Assembly: GCF_001625305.1 (NCBI RefSeq)
Contig: NW_017804620.1
Coordinates: forward strand, 712,539-776,538
Source of the DNA: Branchiostoma belcheri
Taxonomy: Eukaryota > Chordata > Leptocardii > Amphioxiformes > Branchiostomatidae
DNA: 64,000 nucleotides
Direction of reading: 5' to 3'
The translations under genes were made by a program, and so were the position numbers. The notes beneath the pieces were generated by a model, which ran no database searches, had not been told where the DNA came from, and saw nothing but the letters and a program-made list of their open reading frames with translations. Positions 10,001-18,897 of this stretch are shown piece after piece (within the stretch, counting starts at the first letter, position 1; the number at the start of each line of letters is the position of its first letter).

Positions 10001-10908
10001 ATGGTGACCAACATAACCAGACAAGGCAGGGTCAGTCTCAGTACATACCTACACCCAACACAAACACCACAGCTGTTGTAGAGACTAGTGGTCTTGATCA
10101 CCAGTATGAAGATGTGGACCGACATATTCAGACGGGGCAGGGGCAGTATCAGTACATACCTACACCCAACACAAACACCACAGCTGTTGTAGAGGCTAGT
10201 GTTCATTGTCACAAGTATGAAGATATGAACCAACATAATCAGACAAGGCAGGGCCAGTTTCAGACCATACCTACACCCAACGCAAACACAACAGATGCTG
10301 TAATGGCCAGCGGTCACCAGTATGTAAATAGTGGCCAACATGATCAGACAGGGCAAGGTCAGGCTCAGACTATCACTGAATCATCCACAACAGCTGATGT
10401 GATAGTCAGTGCTCATGGTCAGACGGGGCATCAGGCTATCACCGAATCCTTGGACACTAAGAGTCCAATATATACCACAGGACAGACTGCCTCAAACTCA
10501 CCCACTGAATCCATGCACACTAAAAGTCCATTTTATAACACAGGACCGAATGTCTCATTCTCAAAACTGTATTCTCATTCGGAAGTTGTGGGCCAGAATC
10601 AGGGTCACTTTAACTCCAACACAACAGCCACTGTGATGGCCAGTGGTACTGATCAGACAGGGCAGGGTCAGTCTCAGACCATCACTGAATCCAACACAAA
10701 CACCACAGCTACTGTAATGACCAGTGGTCATGATCAGACAGGACAGGGGCAATTTAAGGCTAACAGTCAGTCTCATGGCCAAATAATAGCTGCCTTAAAT
10801 CCAAACCCGATGTATGTATATTCAAAGTGGCCTGTGGTCATGATCGGGCAGGGCAGGGTCAGTCCCAGGCCATCACTGAATCCAACACAAACACCACAGC
10901 TACTGTGA
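7048..10908 (+). CDS. leucine-rich-repeat single-pass receptor-like protein
   Basis: Encodes 1286 residues in one coding exon. The ATG at 7048 (GACATGG context) is chosen because a good 3' splice site (TTGCTACTTGTTCTGTGCAG, ending 7034) sits just upstream, implying a 5'-UTR intron. Seen in order: hydrophobic signal peptide (about residues 5-16), a Cys-rich cap with CDCG and CRCPNSDC, about 28 LRRs of 24 residues (LxLASNQISSIQVGTF type, about residues 70-740), an LRRCT cap (NPWQCDCPFW ... ITC ... LIC), six PTKSTPD repeats, a Ser/Thr-rich stalk, one membrane helix near 920-945 followed by CKRRG, and a repetitive Gln/Thr-rich tail. No TIR, Ig, FN3 or kinase domain is visible. It probably acts at the cell surface in recognition or adhesion; the ligand cannot be inferred. 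The last 25-30 residues appear to be in a shifted frame relative to the repeat pattern, so the natural C-terminus is uncertain. Confidence 0.9.
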   Translation: MGRKLRHLLIFLLLILKEPNTPEGGCDCGQLSHCRCPNSDCGQQGRDICASPGVGNFVRKGLTKIPQNLPPYINELNLKLNQINSVRSGAFSTLPTLSLTHLCLDSNNITSIQANAFSRLTKLKGLDLSNNRINSIQVSNLPQLSLLHLASNQITSIQVGAFSNLPKLHLLKLTSNQISSIQVGALSNLPQLQYLILNSNQITSIQISVFSGLPKLMELNLASNQMTSIQVGTFPNLTKLKNLFLNSNKITSLQAGAFLHLPKLYKLNLNSNNITSIRVGTFGNLPFLHHLYLASNQISSIQVGTFSNLTRLHRLQLDCNNITSIQAGLFSKQPYLGWLELRNAEISSIQAGTFSNLPRLKLLYLDSNNITRIQVGAFSNVPKLSRLYLQSNKITNIQVDTFSDLPALERLDLSFNKISSIPVHTFSNLLKIKQLNLASNQISSIQVGTFSNLPWLTSLNLSSNQISRIHVDTFSNLPCFFWLNLAYNQISRIPVGVFSNLPMLRRLYLNFNYITSIEVRTFSKLPRLDTLDLTSNKISSIQINTFSNLPRIGCLNLTSNQISSIQVGTFSKVPSLYWLSLASNQISRIHAGAFSNLPRLRELYLNSNYIASIEVGTFVNLPKLEILDLSSNKISSIQVHTFSNQKIGCLNLAFNEISNIEVGTFSTLPRLSSLNLTSNQISIIRVGTFSNLPCLKDLYLNSNKLRNIQSGTFSNLTLLHTLYLQSNKLSVIPLSDNDTLASIPALHIGNNPWQCDCPFWQKLIETPTVLNQITCAQPANLSGQKLKDVSPNDLICKDPTKSTPDPTKSTPDPTKSTPDPTKSTPDPTKSTPDPTKSTPTVDVQNPISSSAAYREGSPILTLPAESQNANNSYNGTTTSHYHWYFTRNVASTVGTHWKGLTTSTVVVTSCTGTSHESGRSFPLVPVVISAVVGSVVGLIVVLSFTIWCKRRGNNSDSGSNSNPVLHNTNTTAVVETSGLDHQYENGDQHNQTRQGQSQYIPTPNTNTTAVVETSGLDHQYEDVDRHIQTGQGQYQYIPTPNTNTTAVVEASVHCHKYEDMNQHNQTRQGQFQTIPTPNANTTDAVMASGHQYVNSGQHDQTGQGQAQTITESSTTADVIVSAHGQTGHQAITESLDTKSPIYTTGQTASNSPTESMHTKSPFYNTGPNVSFSKLYSHSEVVGQNQGHFNSNTTATVMASGTDQTGQGQSQTITESNTNTTATVMTSGHDQTGQGQFKANSQSHGQIIAALNPNPMYVYSKWPVVMIGQGRVSPRPSLNPTQTPQLL
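9439..9560 (+). repeat. 21-bp coding tandem repeat (PTKSTPD)
   Basis: Six almost identical in-frame copies of a unit read as PTKSTPD form a Pro/Thr-rich spacer between the LRRCT cap and the stalk. Near-identity at synonymous sites indicates recent expansion, and copy number is probably polymorphic. Confidence 0.95.
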
Positions 10909-10960
10909 TGACCAGTGGTCATGATCAGACAGGGCAGGGCCAGAATCAGGTCAACACGAA
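9946..10960 (+). repeat. 111-bp repeats coding the cytoplasmic tail
   Basis: A unit of about 37 residues (NTNTTAVVETSG, LDHQYEN, QTRQGQSQ, IPTP) occurs at 9948, 10059, 10169 and 10279. More diverged units (QTGQGQSQTITES, TATVMTSGHD) follow beyond the stop at 10908. The Tyr sites include QYENG, a YxN pattern of the kind bound by GRB2-type SH2 domains; this is suggestive only. Confidence 0.85.
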
Positions 10961-11900
10961 CACTTTAGTCCATCACTGAATCTCCGTATATTAGAAATAT
11001 CCCACGTGAGGCATGGATAGCTGCTCTGCAGCCAAACCCTACGTATGGAGGTGTGAAAACACCAGAAAAGAACGCAACATCTACAGAATAGCCGGTGGTC
11101 ATGATCAGACAAGATAGGGCAAGTCTGGTGCTATCACAGCAACCTTGAATGCCAGAAATCCATAGTGTGTGATGCATTAATAGCTGCCCTACAACCAATT
11201 GTCCCAACATCTACAGAATAGCCGGTGGTCACGATCAGACTATCATAGGCTATCACAGAATCCTTGAATGTCAGAAATCCATTGTGTGATGCATTAATCA
11301 TCAGTAAAGATCACAGAACAAGCATCTTTGAAAAGACTGCTCTGAAGAACTTAATTACCTTATCAGTGTGTAATTTGACCTCTAACCTCCAAATGGAAAG
11401 CCGACCTGGACTGTTTAAATCGACACGAGTTATGGATAACGATTCTGATTTGTTTATATCGGTCTGTGTTTGTATCTGTATCTTTGATTTTATTGTATTT
11501 TTGTACTGGGACCTATTGAAAATCAATTTGTCAAAATTGAACTAGGCCACCCAAGATTAAATAAATAAATTAAAAAAATAGCTGCCCTACAACCAATGCA
11601 TTGTCCCAACATCTACAGTCATAGCCGGTGGTCATCAGACCACTGGCACTGGCACTGGCATTCAATCCTTGAATGTCAGAATTCTATCAACTACCACAGG
11701 GCCACCTTCTGCGCATGCTTACCTGTTTAAAGATACGGGTTCCACCACTACCAATCCACCAAGCCCAACCCCCAAAGCTTATATTATTTTATTATATTCC
11801 GTTGTTATATTTTGTATGTTTTAATTGGACTCCAGGAAGAATAGTGAAAATGTATTCACTAATTTGGCTCTTGGACCATACAAGCAGACAGAGTTGTATT
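10909..11900 (+). repeat. 3' flank built of tail-repeat copies, with a LINE-end insertion
   Basis: Repeat pieces continue after the stop: ATCTACAGAATAGCCGGTGG occurs at 11079 and 11207 and, slightly changed, near 11609. Copies of GATGCATTAATAGCTGCC lie at 11172 and, interrupted, at 11289. The interruption (about 11299-11579) ends in TTAAATAAATAAATTAAAAA and looks like a LINE 3' end. The rest is probably the 3' UTR and downstream flank. Confidence 0.6.
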
Positions 11901-12098
11901 TAAAATGACCCCCCCCCCTCCAATTTGTAAGGGCGGCTTTGCATGCCAGTTTTCCATATGACATAGACAACCTATTTTAGTTTCTAGCATTTCGCAGGGA
12001 AAGGTGGTTTATTCCCGTAATTTTTTGTTTATTTGCAGCTTGCACTAAAAAAACAACAATATGTGATAAATCATAATTAAGTATTAAGTAATAAATAT

Positions 12099-12191
12099 GC
12101 CAAAAAACAGTTACTCAAGCAACTGGATATAATTTTGAATGATCAGATGATTATATTATATCCAGTTGCTTGAGTAACTGTTTTTTGGCAT
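12099..12191. repeat. 35-bp inverted repeat hairpin
   Basis: GCCAAAAAACAGTTACTCAA and onward at 12099-12131 is matched in reverse at 12157-12191, with a 25-bp AT-rich spacer. It could be a small MITE or the edge of one; no target duplication was seen. Confidence 0.75.
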
Positions 12192-12304
12192 ATCGTATTA
12201 CCTGGATGTCTAACCTTCATCGACGTATTAAGTAATAAAGTATTGGCACCAAATTTGTATTGGTTGTGGGGTTAGGCAGGGAGACGTTTCAATAACATAT
12301 TTTA

Positions 12305-12550
12305 GGAAATTAGCAATCTAATGCTTTCTTCGTTTGCACTTATTCGCACATAAATGTATAAACAGAATACGTAAAGAGAATTGTGATAAAAGGAATTGTA
12401 ATAAAATGAGAAAACAATGTGCAGGAGGAGGTAAGAAGCCTACAAGGCTTATACAGAACCCTCCTCCTTTATCTTTGCTCAACAAGTCATAATCATGAAC
12501 CTCATATAATAAATGAAAATGTAAAAACATAGCCAAAAACTAATTAATAA
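12305..12550 (-). mobile_element. LINE-like 3' UTR fragment
   Basis: On the minus strand, GGAGGAGGGTTCTGTATAAG and CTTCTTACCTCCTCCTGCAC are followed by a TATGTGCGAATAAGTGCAAA stretch. The same arrangement (CATAAGGGTTCTTCCTCCTC ... TGTGCAAATAAAAATAAATA) is found on + at 19430-19695, which ends in an A-rich tail. Confidence 0.55.
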
Positions 12551-12792
12551 TAATACCTTGGTAAGTACTACGTTCTGAAGCTTGCATTCTGAACTTAAAC
12601 TTGTAACATGTTTAAACTAGTGTTTAGCAGAAATGTTCTTTGAAAATGTAACGTGATTTTACTTCTCATTACTCTTGCAATTTTTCTTGATGGCAAGACA
12701 TATTTGTTGAATTGAATCAAATGAAATGGGATGTACATTTTGAGGATGGATACAATCTTGGACCTTTGTATAACGAGAAGCGAGATATACGT

Positions 12793-13279
12793 CATGCCCG
12801 TAGCCAGGGGGGTGGGGGTGGGGGGGGTTCAAAGGTCCACTTTTTGGTCCACTTTTTATCTAAAGGTCCAAGATTTTTCTTTAGATGGATTAATTCGTAT
12901 TATCAGCGGGGCTGTAATCCTATAAGCCTACTTTGTCCTTGAATAAAAATTTATCTCTGATTATTTCTTTGAAATCCTCTCAAAAACGCAGGAAATGCCG
13001 TTTCAGAAGATTTATTTTTCAAACTTTTATCTCTGATTTTTTCTTTGAAAGCCTCTCAAAAACGCAGGAAATGCCATTTCAGAAGGTTTATTTTTCAAAC
13101 TTTTATCTCTGACTTTTTTTCTTTGAAATCCTCTCAAAAACGCAGGAAATGCCATTTCAGAAGGTTTATTTTTCACAATTTTCAGGGGGAGCATGCCCCC
13201 GGACCCCCTCGGCGCTCACTGGTCCCTCGCGCACTGGGAAGACCCCCCCCCCTCCTTCAAAATCCTGTCTACGGGCATG
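12793..13279. mobile_element. element with CATGCCCGTAG ends and CATGCCCCCGGA core
   Basis: It is bounded by CATGCCCGTAGCCAGG and its complement-like CCTGTCTACGGGCATG. Inside are three direct repeats of about 80 bp (CTCAAAAACGCAGGAAATGC ... TTTATCTCTGA) and a GC-rich core, GGGAGCATGCCCCCGGACC. The same core occurs at 44040, 56365, 56665 and 62405 inside the iteron elements. No transposase frame is seen. Confidence 0.7.
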
Positions 13280-13429
13280 TACATGTATGTTGATGTTGGA
13301 TATTTCTCCAGAGATGTTTTTGTTTACAATTTTTGAGACACCTTAAAGGCATCTAATACACTTTAGGGCGGCAAGACTCAATTTTCAAAGTCAATTTTAT
13401 GGTCATTCTTTTATTGGCCACAGTAAGTA

Positions 13430-13560
13430 ATTTTTATGGATGACATCAGCGCGCGCATTAATTTTCGCCTAATTTTGGGAAAAAAACAAATTTTGTTGCC
13501 TTCTGAAAGTGGTCAACATGCCGCAAATGGGCAAAGATATTGGAAAAATGCGCAAATGGT
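13430..13560 (+). mobile_element. half-element sharing the Harbinger-like end
   Basis: GGCCACAGTAAGTAATTTTT, then ATGGATGACATCAGCGCGCG and AATGGGCAAAGAT. The same block is found at 18312-18440. It resembles the left part of the 3842 and 35195 MITEs, but no right end was found. Confidence 0.5.
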
Positions 13561-13728
13561 ATTGGATACCTTTAAGGCAGCGCACGTGCACATGTTTAAC
13601 ATGACTTTATAGTATGCCGATTGTGAAGCTTGGTTCTAGTCAATGAAATACACAAATCGTAATGAACAACACAATAAGTACTTGTGCAATTCCTTCTTCT
13701 GTTATGAAGTTGTTACTGGTGCTTAGTC

Positions 13729-14035
13729 TACTCTCCAAGCAGAGGTTTGGGCTTGGGTTCATTTTTGGCGTGTTTTTAGGCTTTTTTTATCTAATCTCCA
13801 AGCAGATCCCTCTCGGTGGCAAAAAGACAGTATCAAATTGGCCAAGCAGTATCCATTGGCCAGAGAAGGTCCGCGGCCACCGATGGGTGGTGGGGGTCAG
13901 GACAAAACAAAAAGGCCAAATATAAAAAGGTAACGATCATTCCCCACAACCTCTGCTTGGAGAGTATTTTTTATCGCGGGGTTCTCTTTTGCACTGGAAT
14001 TTTTTTCACCCAACCCAATCTCTGCTTGAAGAGTA
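13729..14035. mobile_element. MITE (TACTCTCCAAGCAGAG family) with a nested relative
   Basis: The ends TACTCTCCAAGCAGAG and CTCTGCTTGAAGAGTA are flanked by a perfect 8-bp duplication, GCTTAGTC (13721-13728, 14036-14043). An inner element of the same superfamily (13792-13966, TAATCTCCAAGCAGATCC to CTCTGCTTGGAGAGTA) inserted into it. Other members: 18898, 26370, 29773, 33886 and fragments. Confidence 0.85.
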
Positions 14036-14208
14036 GCTTAGTCGACAAATGTCAAAAATACCAACTATGAGACCTCAAGAGACTTGTCTTACTAGTTACC
14101 TAATGCACCTTTAAAGTATAGACACTCGAATACATGTCTAAATTGCTCTTATGCGATTCAATGAGCCCTATTTTACACCATTTCGAAAGTGGTGTAACAT
14201 CTGTGTCC

Positions 14209-14412
14209 ATAATATCACCAGGGTCCATAATATCGCCACCTTGAGAAATAGTGTGCTTAAAGATATTTTTACTGCAACATACCCTAGGTACTGTACGTAC
14301 ATTCTATGTGTGAAGGAGTGCATACCAAACGTATGTTGCAGTAAAAAATATCTTTAAGCACCCCGGTTTCTCAAGGTGGCGATATTATGGACCCTGGTGA
14401 TATTATGAACAC
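14209..14412. repeat. about 75-bp-arm palindrome upstream of a zinc-finger gene
   Basis: The arms carry CATAATATCACCAGGGTCCA and GCTTAAAGATATTTTTACTG on the left, reversed on the right, with a loop of about 50 bp. It lies 105 bp upstream of the conserved promoter module of the + strand zinc-finger gene. It is probably a MITE; target duplication unclear. Confidence 0.75.
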
Positions 14413-14517
14413 AGAAATTATGTCAAAGCCCAGAAAAACATGCCAAGAACGATGTTACGTCGTTTCGGTGATCTTCTTAGTGTGCAAAACGTTTATATAA
14501 TGAGCAAACTAGAACAT

Positions 14518-14674
14518 AACGTGCCACCTGACGCGAAATGTACTACATGAGTAATCAGGCATACAACTTCACCTTTGACCTTCGTGTCCTTCACCTCTGA
14601 CCTCACGAGACGAAGGAAGGAAAAGTTGGCCGAGTTCCAGTTTACGTAAAGAGAAAAACCGTCATAAGAAGCAG
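14518..14674 (+). promoter_or_regulatory. zinc-finger 5' module: DR1 pair and first exon
   Basis: The module shared by the cluster. The DR1-like motifs, read on the opposite strand as GGTCAAAGGTGAA (14568-14580) and AGGTCAGAGGTGAA (14590-14603), precede the first exon, which ends GAAGCAG at 14674 before a GTAAGGC donor. An in-frame stop and no suitable ATG in the exon indicate it is 5' UTR. The paired acceptor is TTTCTTGTTAG, ending 14965. Confidence 0.7.
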
Positions 14675-14972
14675 GTAAGGCTAAGAAATGAACAGAAAAG
14701 TATTCTGGTGTCGAGGGGAATAACTTGAGACCATTTCTGTGGAAGAAAGACCGCTGTAAGACGATGTTTGTTTACATTTTCTGGGTTTAGAACATAGTGG
14801 GAATCGAAGGGGGAGGGGGGCGCAACCAGACATCCCACCCTTCGCTACATTTTACGTCATGCTGCATCAGGCAAAGTGACCAAGTTAAAACATGTTTCCT
14901 ACACTCTCAATACTGTCATTGTTTAATCATTGATAATTCGTAACATTTCTATCATTTCTTGTTAGATTGAAC

Positions 14973-16574
14973 ATGGCAAAACACGGGTATCCCACCGGAG
15001 TTGATCAGAACTGCTGTGATGGGTCTCCCACCGGGGTTTCCCAGGGCGACTGTGACAGCAAAACAATCAGCGTTAAAGACCAAGCAGCAGCACAACAAGT
15101 CAACTTGAATAGCGCCCGTAAGAAACCCTACATGTGTGGGGAGTGTGGATTCAGTGCGGCTTGGAGGTCTCACTTATCCCGACATATGAAAACCCATACA
15201 GGAGAAAAGCCCTACAAGTGTGAGGAGTGCAGATACAGGGCAAACTGCAAGTCTCACTTATACCGGCACATGAGAACCCATACTGGAGAAAAACCCTACA
15301 AGTGTGGGGAGTGTGAGTACACTACAGCTGACAAATCTACCTTGTCCAGACATATAAGAACCCATACAGGAGAAAAACCCTACAAGTGTGACCAGTGTGA
15401 CTATTCTGCTGCACACAGAGGTAACTTGGCAATGCATCGTCGTGCAAAACACACCGGTGAGAAACCCTACATGTGTGGGGAGTGTGGGCATAGGACAGCT
15501 TACAAAAATGCCTTATCCCTGCATATGAGAACACATACAGGAGAAAAACCCTACAAGTGTGACCAGTGTGACTTTTCTGCTGCACAAAGAGCTGCCTTGG
15601 ACTATCATCTAGCAAAACATTCTGGTAAAAAATCCTACATATGTGGGGAGTGTGGATACAGGGCAATTAAACAGTACCACTTATCCCAACATATGAGGAC
15701 CCATACAGGAGAAAAACCCTACAAGTGTGACCAGTGTGACTATTCTGCTGCACGGAAAAACAATTTGGGCCGTCATCTTTCAAAACACACCGGTGAGAAA
15801 CCCTACATGTGTGGGGAATGTGGGTACAGGGCAACTCGAAAGCACCACTTATCCAGGCATATGAGAATCCATACAGGAGAAAGACCCTACAAGTGTGACC
15901 AGTGTGACTATTCTGCAGCACTGAAAACCAGTCTGCAAGTCCATCGTGTAAAACACACCGGTAAGAAACCTTACAAGTGTGGGCAGTGTGGGTACAGGGC
16001 AACTCAAAAGCAACACCTATCCCGACACATGAGAGCCCATACAGGAGAAAAACCCTACAAATGTGACCAGTGTGACTATTCCGCAGCAAATAAGTCCAGC
16101 TTGGATGCCCATCTAGTAAAACACACCAGAGAAAAACCCTACAAGTGTGACCAGTGTGACTATTCTGCAGCACAGAAAGCTATCTTCGACCAACATCGAG
16201 CAACACACACCGGTAAGAAACCATACATATGCAGGAATTGTGGATACGGGACAGCTAACAGGTCTCACCTATCCCAACATATGAGAATCCATACAGGAGA
16301 AAGACCCTACAAGTGTGACCAGTGTGACTATTCTGCAGCACAGAAAGTTACATTGAACAAACATCTCACAACACACACTACTGCGAAACCCTACATGTGT
16401 GGGGAGTGTGAGTACAGGACAGCTGTGAGGTATACACTTACGCGACATATGAGAACCCATACAGTGAGATACAAGTGTGACCAGTGTAGCTATTCTGCAG
16501 CATCTAAGTTTGCCCTAACTCGACATATGAGAATTCACATGTTTGCAAAAACTTGTAGTACTTGTAACATTTAG
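14973..16574 (+). CDS. C2H2 zinc-finger protein, 17 fingers (ZF-a)
   Basis: Encodes 533 residues from the ATG at 14973 (AACATGG), eight bases after a 3' splice site; the rest of the gene is one coding exon. An N-terminal leader of about 45 residues (YPTGVDQNCCDGSPTGVSQ) precedes 17 C-X2-C-X12-H-X3-H fingers with TGEKPY linkers. The fingers largely alternate two types, CGECGYRxA...HMRTH and CDQCDYSAA...HLxKH. Contact positions in the helix vary between fingers (SHLSRH, STLSRH, SSLDAH). Predicted nuclear sequence-specific DNA binder; target unknown. No KRAB, SCAN, BTB or SET domain. A last CSTC pair after finger 17 lacks histidines. An AATAAA lies 33 bases past the stop. It is the only + strand member of the cluster. 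Confidence 0.92.
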   Translation: MAKHGYPTGVDQNCCDGSPTGVSQGDCDSKTISVKDQAAAQQVNLNSARKKPYMCGECGFSAAWRSHLSRHMKTHTGEKPYKCEECRYRANCKSHLYRHMRTHTGEKPYKCGECEYTTADKSTLSRHIRTHTGEKPYKCDQCDYSAAHRGNLAMHRRAKHTGEKPYMCGECGHRTAYKNALSLHMRTHTGEKPYKCDQCDFSAAQRAALDYHLAKHSGKKSYICGECGYRAIKQYHLSQHMRTHTGEKPYKCDQCDYSAARKNNLGRHLSKHTGEKPYMCGECGYRATRKHHLSRHMRIHTGERPYKCDQCDYSAALKTSLQVHRVKHTGKKPYKCGQCGYRATQKQHLSRHMRAHTGEKPYKCDQCDYSAANKSSLDAHLVKHTREKPYKCDQCDYSAAQKAIFDQHRATHTGKKPYICRNCGYGTANRSHLSQHMRIHTGERPYKCDQCDYSAAQKVTLNKHLTTHTTAKPYMCGECEYRTAVRYTLTRHMRTHTVRYKCDQCSYSAASKFALTRHMRIHMFAKTCSTCNI

Positions 16575-16606
16575 TACACATAGTTTCTCAACTATAGTTG
16601 TAATAG

Positions 16607-16612
16607 AATAAA
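16607..16612 (+). terminator. poly(A) signal of ZF-a
   Basis: AATAAA is located 33 bases downstream of the ZF-a stop codon. It fits a very short 3' UTR. Confidence 0.6.
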
Positions 16613-16619
16613 ACACATT

Positions 16620-17040
16620 ATCCAAAACATTTAGGGTAAATATCATGAAACAATTGATAGTTTTCGCAACCAAAGGAAGGTTTTTGAAAGAAATGTCATA
16701 CTCTTGCTTTTGTCCACTGCATTTCTAGTCACTTTGTAGATTATGGCTCAGTAAGAAGAACAATGCATATCCAGCGTATTGCATATCAGCTGTTTTGGAC
16801 AGTGATGAATTTTGAGCTATCTACAGTAAACCCGATTGTACTTATTGGATAATGTATATATACATAATTATTGTTCCGTTTGTACTTGTATGAATGTACC
16901 AACTTAGATTTGTTATTGTTTACTTTGATGAAGTTTTGCATATGTACCCTACAAGCAATTCTATATTTTGACTTATATTAAGGTTAACTCAAGCTAGCAT
17001 TTGTTTCGATTTACTGTTGTATGTTCTCTAAACTCAATTA
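16620..17040. other. no recognised feature
   Basis: AT-rich sequence without a frame or repeat that I could place. Confidence 0.4.
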
Positions 17041-17062
17041 TATCTTTTGACTAATACCAACT

Positions 17063-17570
17063 GTGTATTCCGTGTTTGTGTGTATGTGTGTCTGCATGTG
17101 TATGTATGTGTGCGTGTGTGTGGTGTGTGTGTGCACATGCATATGTATTTGCCTGTGCATATCTTTGTGTTTTCATGGACATGTGTGTATGTGTGGTGTG
17201 TGTGTGTGTGTGTGTGTGTGTGTACATATATGTTTGTATGTGTGGTGTGTGGTTGTGTACATATGTGTGTGTGTGTGTGTGAGCTCACATATGTGTGTGT
17301 TTGAGTGTATAGGTGTGTGTGTGTGTGTGAATGTGCATTTGCGTGCCCATATGTGTGCATGTGTGTGTTTATGTGTATGTGTATGTGTGTGCATGCATGT
17401 GCGTGCATTTGTGTGTGTGTGCGGACGTGCATATGTATGTGTGTGCGTGCATGCCCGTGTGTGTGTGTGTGTGTGTGTGCGTGCGTGTGCACATGTGTTT
17501 GTGTGTGTGTGTATGAGTGCAGTGTGCACATGCATATTTCTGTGTGTGTGTGTACTGTGGGTGAATTTGT
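17063..17570 (+). repeat. long (TG)n-rich microsatellite
   Basis: About 500 bp of TG, TATG and CATG dinucleotide variants. Open frames on both strands (Cys/Val-rich and His/Thr-rich) are products of the low complexity and are not genes. Confidence 0.97.
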
Positions 17571-17599
17571 GAATAGTGTACTGTGGGTGAATAGGCCCT

Positions 17600-18180
17600 T
17601 TCAGTTCCCAAAAAGCTGCTAGGGGGCCAATTCCTCACGGGCACAAGATGTCGCTACTGTTTGAAATCATGACTAGAACATGTCCATAACACTTGGTTCT
17701 TCTGCAGTACCATAGAGCACCGCAAGGGGGCCCATATTACAAATTGACCCTCAAACCTCTTATCAAATAAAACACCATATACATGTAGATTAAACCATAA
17801 CCTCTTTGGCAAATGTAAAATAGTAAACTAGAAAGGCAATATTTCTAAAGCAAATACATAATGTTTACCATCACCTGGTCTAGCCTAATAAACTACTGCT
17901 CTGTTTATTCTCACACATATTCATACATAATACATGGTGACCCCCCCCCCCCTGCTACATATAATGTAATACAACACCACATGGTGTTCGCTACTGTGTT
18001 ACTGTTAGTTACCATGGTGACAGTCGTCTGGTCCAGGTCACAATGGGCTTTGTTTGTTCGGAAAAGAACAAGAAGAAACAGAGCAAAATCATCCTTCTGC
18101 GAAGGTTAACATTATGTTGATGTGAGTTACGTATATTACAGTACGGACAGAATGCATAACGTGTTGGTTGAAGTAAAATC
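17600..18180. other. no gene; a small tandem and C-run
   Basis: GTACTGTGGGTGAAT is duplicated at 17551 and 17578, and a C12 run lies at 17941. The open frame at 17861-18109 shows no family signal. Confidence 0.4.
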
Positions 18181-18191
18181 TGAAGCCTTAC

Positions 18192-18300
18192 CTGCTTTCT
18201 ATGGCGGTTATTCTTTTCACGTAAACCGGAACTCGGGCAGCTTTGTCCTGTCATCTCGTGAGGTCACAGGTGAACACACTACAGGTCAAAGTTGACATTG
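18192..18300 (-). promoter_or_regulatory. orphan zinc-finger first exon with DR1 pair
   Basis: Minus-strand copy of the 5' module: the donor GTAAGGC follows the exon end at 18192, with AGGTCACAGGTGAA at 18261-18274 and AGGTCAAAGTTGAC at 18283-18296. Nothing coding for fingers lies on the minus strand between here and ZF-a at 16574, so its gene body is lost or moved. Confidence 0.65.
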
Positions 18301-18311
18301 TACCAACTCAG

Positions 18312-18440
18312 GCCACAGCAAGTAAGTTTTATGGATGACATCAGCGCGCGCGCATTAATTTCGCTTGATTTTGGGGAAAAAAACGACATTCTGTTTGCCT
18401 ACTGACAGTGGTCACCATGCCAAAAATGGGCAAAGATGTC
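18312..18440 (+). mobile_element. copy of the GGCCACAG half-element
   Basis: Matches 13430-13560 (ATGGATGACATCAGCGCGCG, AATGGGCAAAGAT) directly beside the orphan first exon. Confidence 0.5.
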
Positions 18441-18897
18441 TGTTGCCATGCCGGAAGTTGGATGGCAGACAACTATGAAGAGAGGAGACAAGAAAAAGCT
18501 CTGATTTAATGTTTTGTTTCTTACTTTGAGCATTCTTTATGTTGTCAACTAGTAAAAAAACACAATTCAGCCTATGTAAGGCTGCCAGTGTTTTAATTCT
18601 CAATAAACTAAACAAATAATGTCAACGTTCTTCGTTTCTAACCACCACCTTAACAACGTAACCCGCGCCTGACTTTTGTTTCTGTTAATTACTGTACATG
18701 TACATTATCCCATCAATACCACCAAGTTTACTGTTTTTTCTAAACAATTCCACATAGCTAAAATATCTTTTTTGTCAAAAGAACTGAAACTAGACCTAAA
18801 TATATGAGCGAAAAACTAAACTAAAACATTAGAATTATTTTTGTACCTACTGTACATTATAGTTGTACATTAATTAGAAATAAAGTGGACAAAAGTA

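Noticed and set aside
7048-10908. Toll-like receptor
   Set aside because: The LRR ectodomain and one membrane helix fit, but no TIR domain follows; the tail is repetitive Gln/Thr sequence.
15258-16460. Antisense open frames rich in HTGHTCRVF-like repeats (also opposite ZF-c, ZF-d, ZF-e and ZF-g)
   Set aside because: Reverse translation of finger linkers; every C2H2 gene here shows them.
14973-16574. KRAB or PRDM9-type zinc-finger protein
   Set aside because: The leader is about 45 residues and shows no KRAB, SET or SSXRD-like sequence.
17047-17644. Several open frames on both strands (Cys/Val-rich and His/Thr-rich)
   Set aside because: They are translations of a (TG)n microsatellite and have no domain or codon signal.
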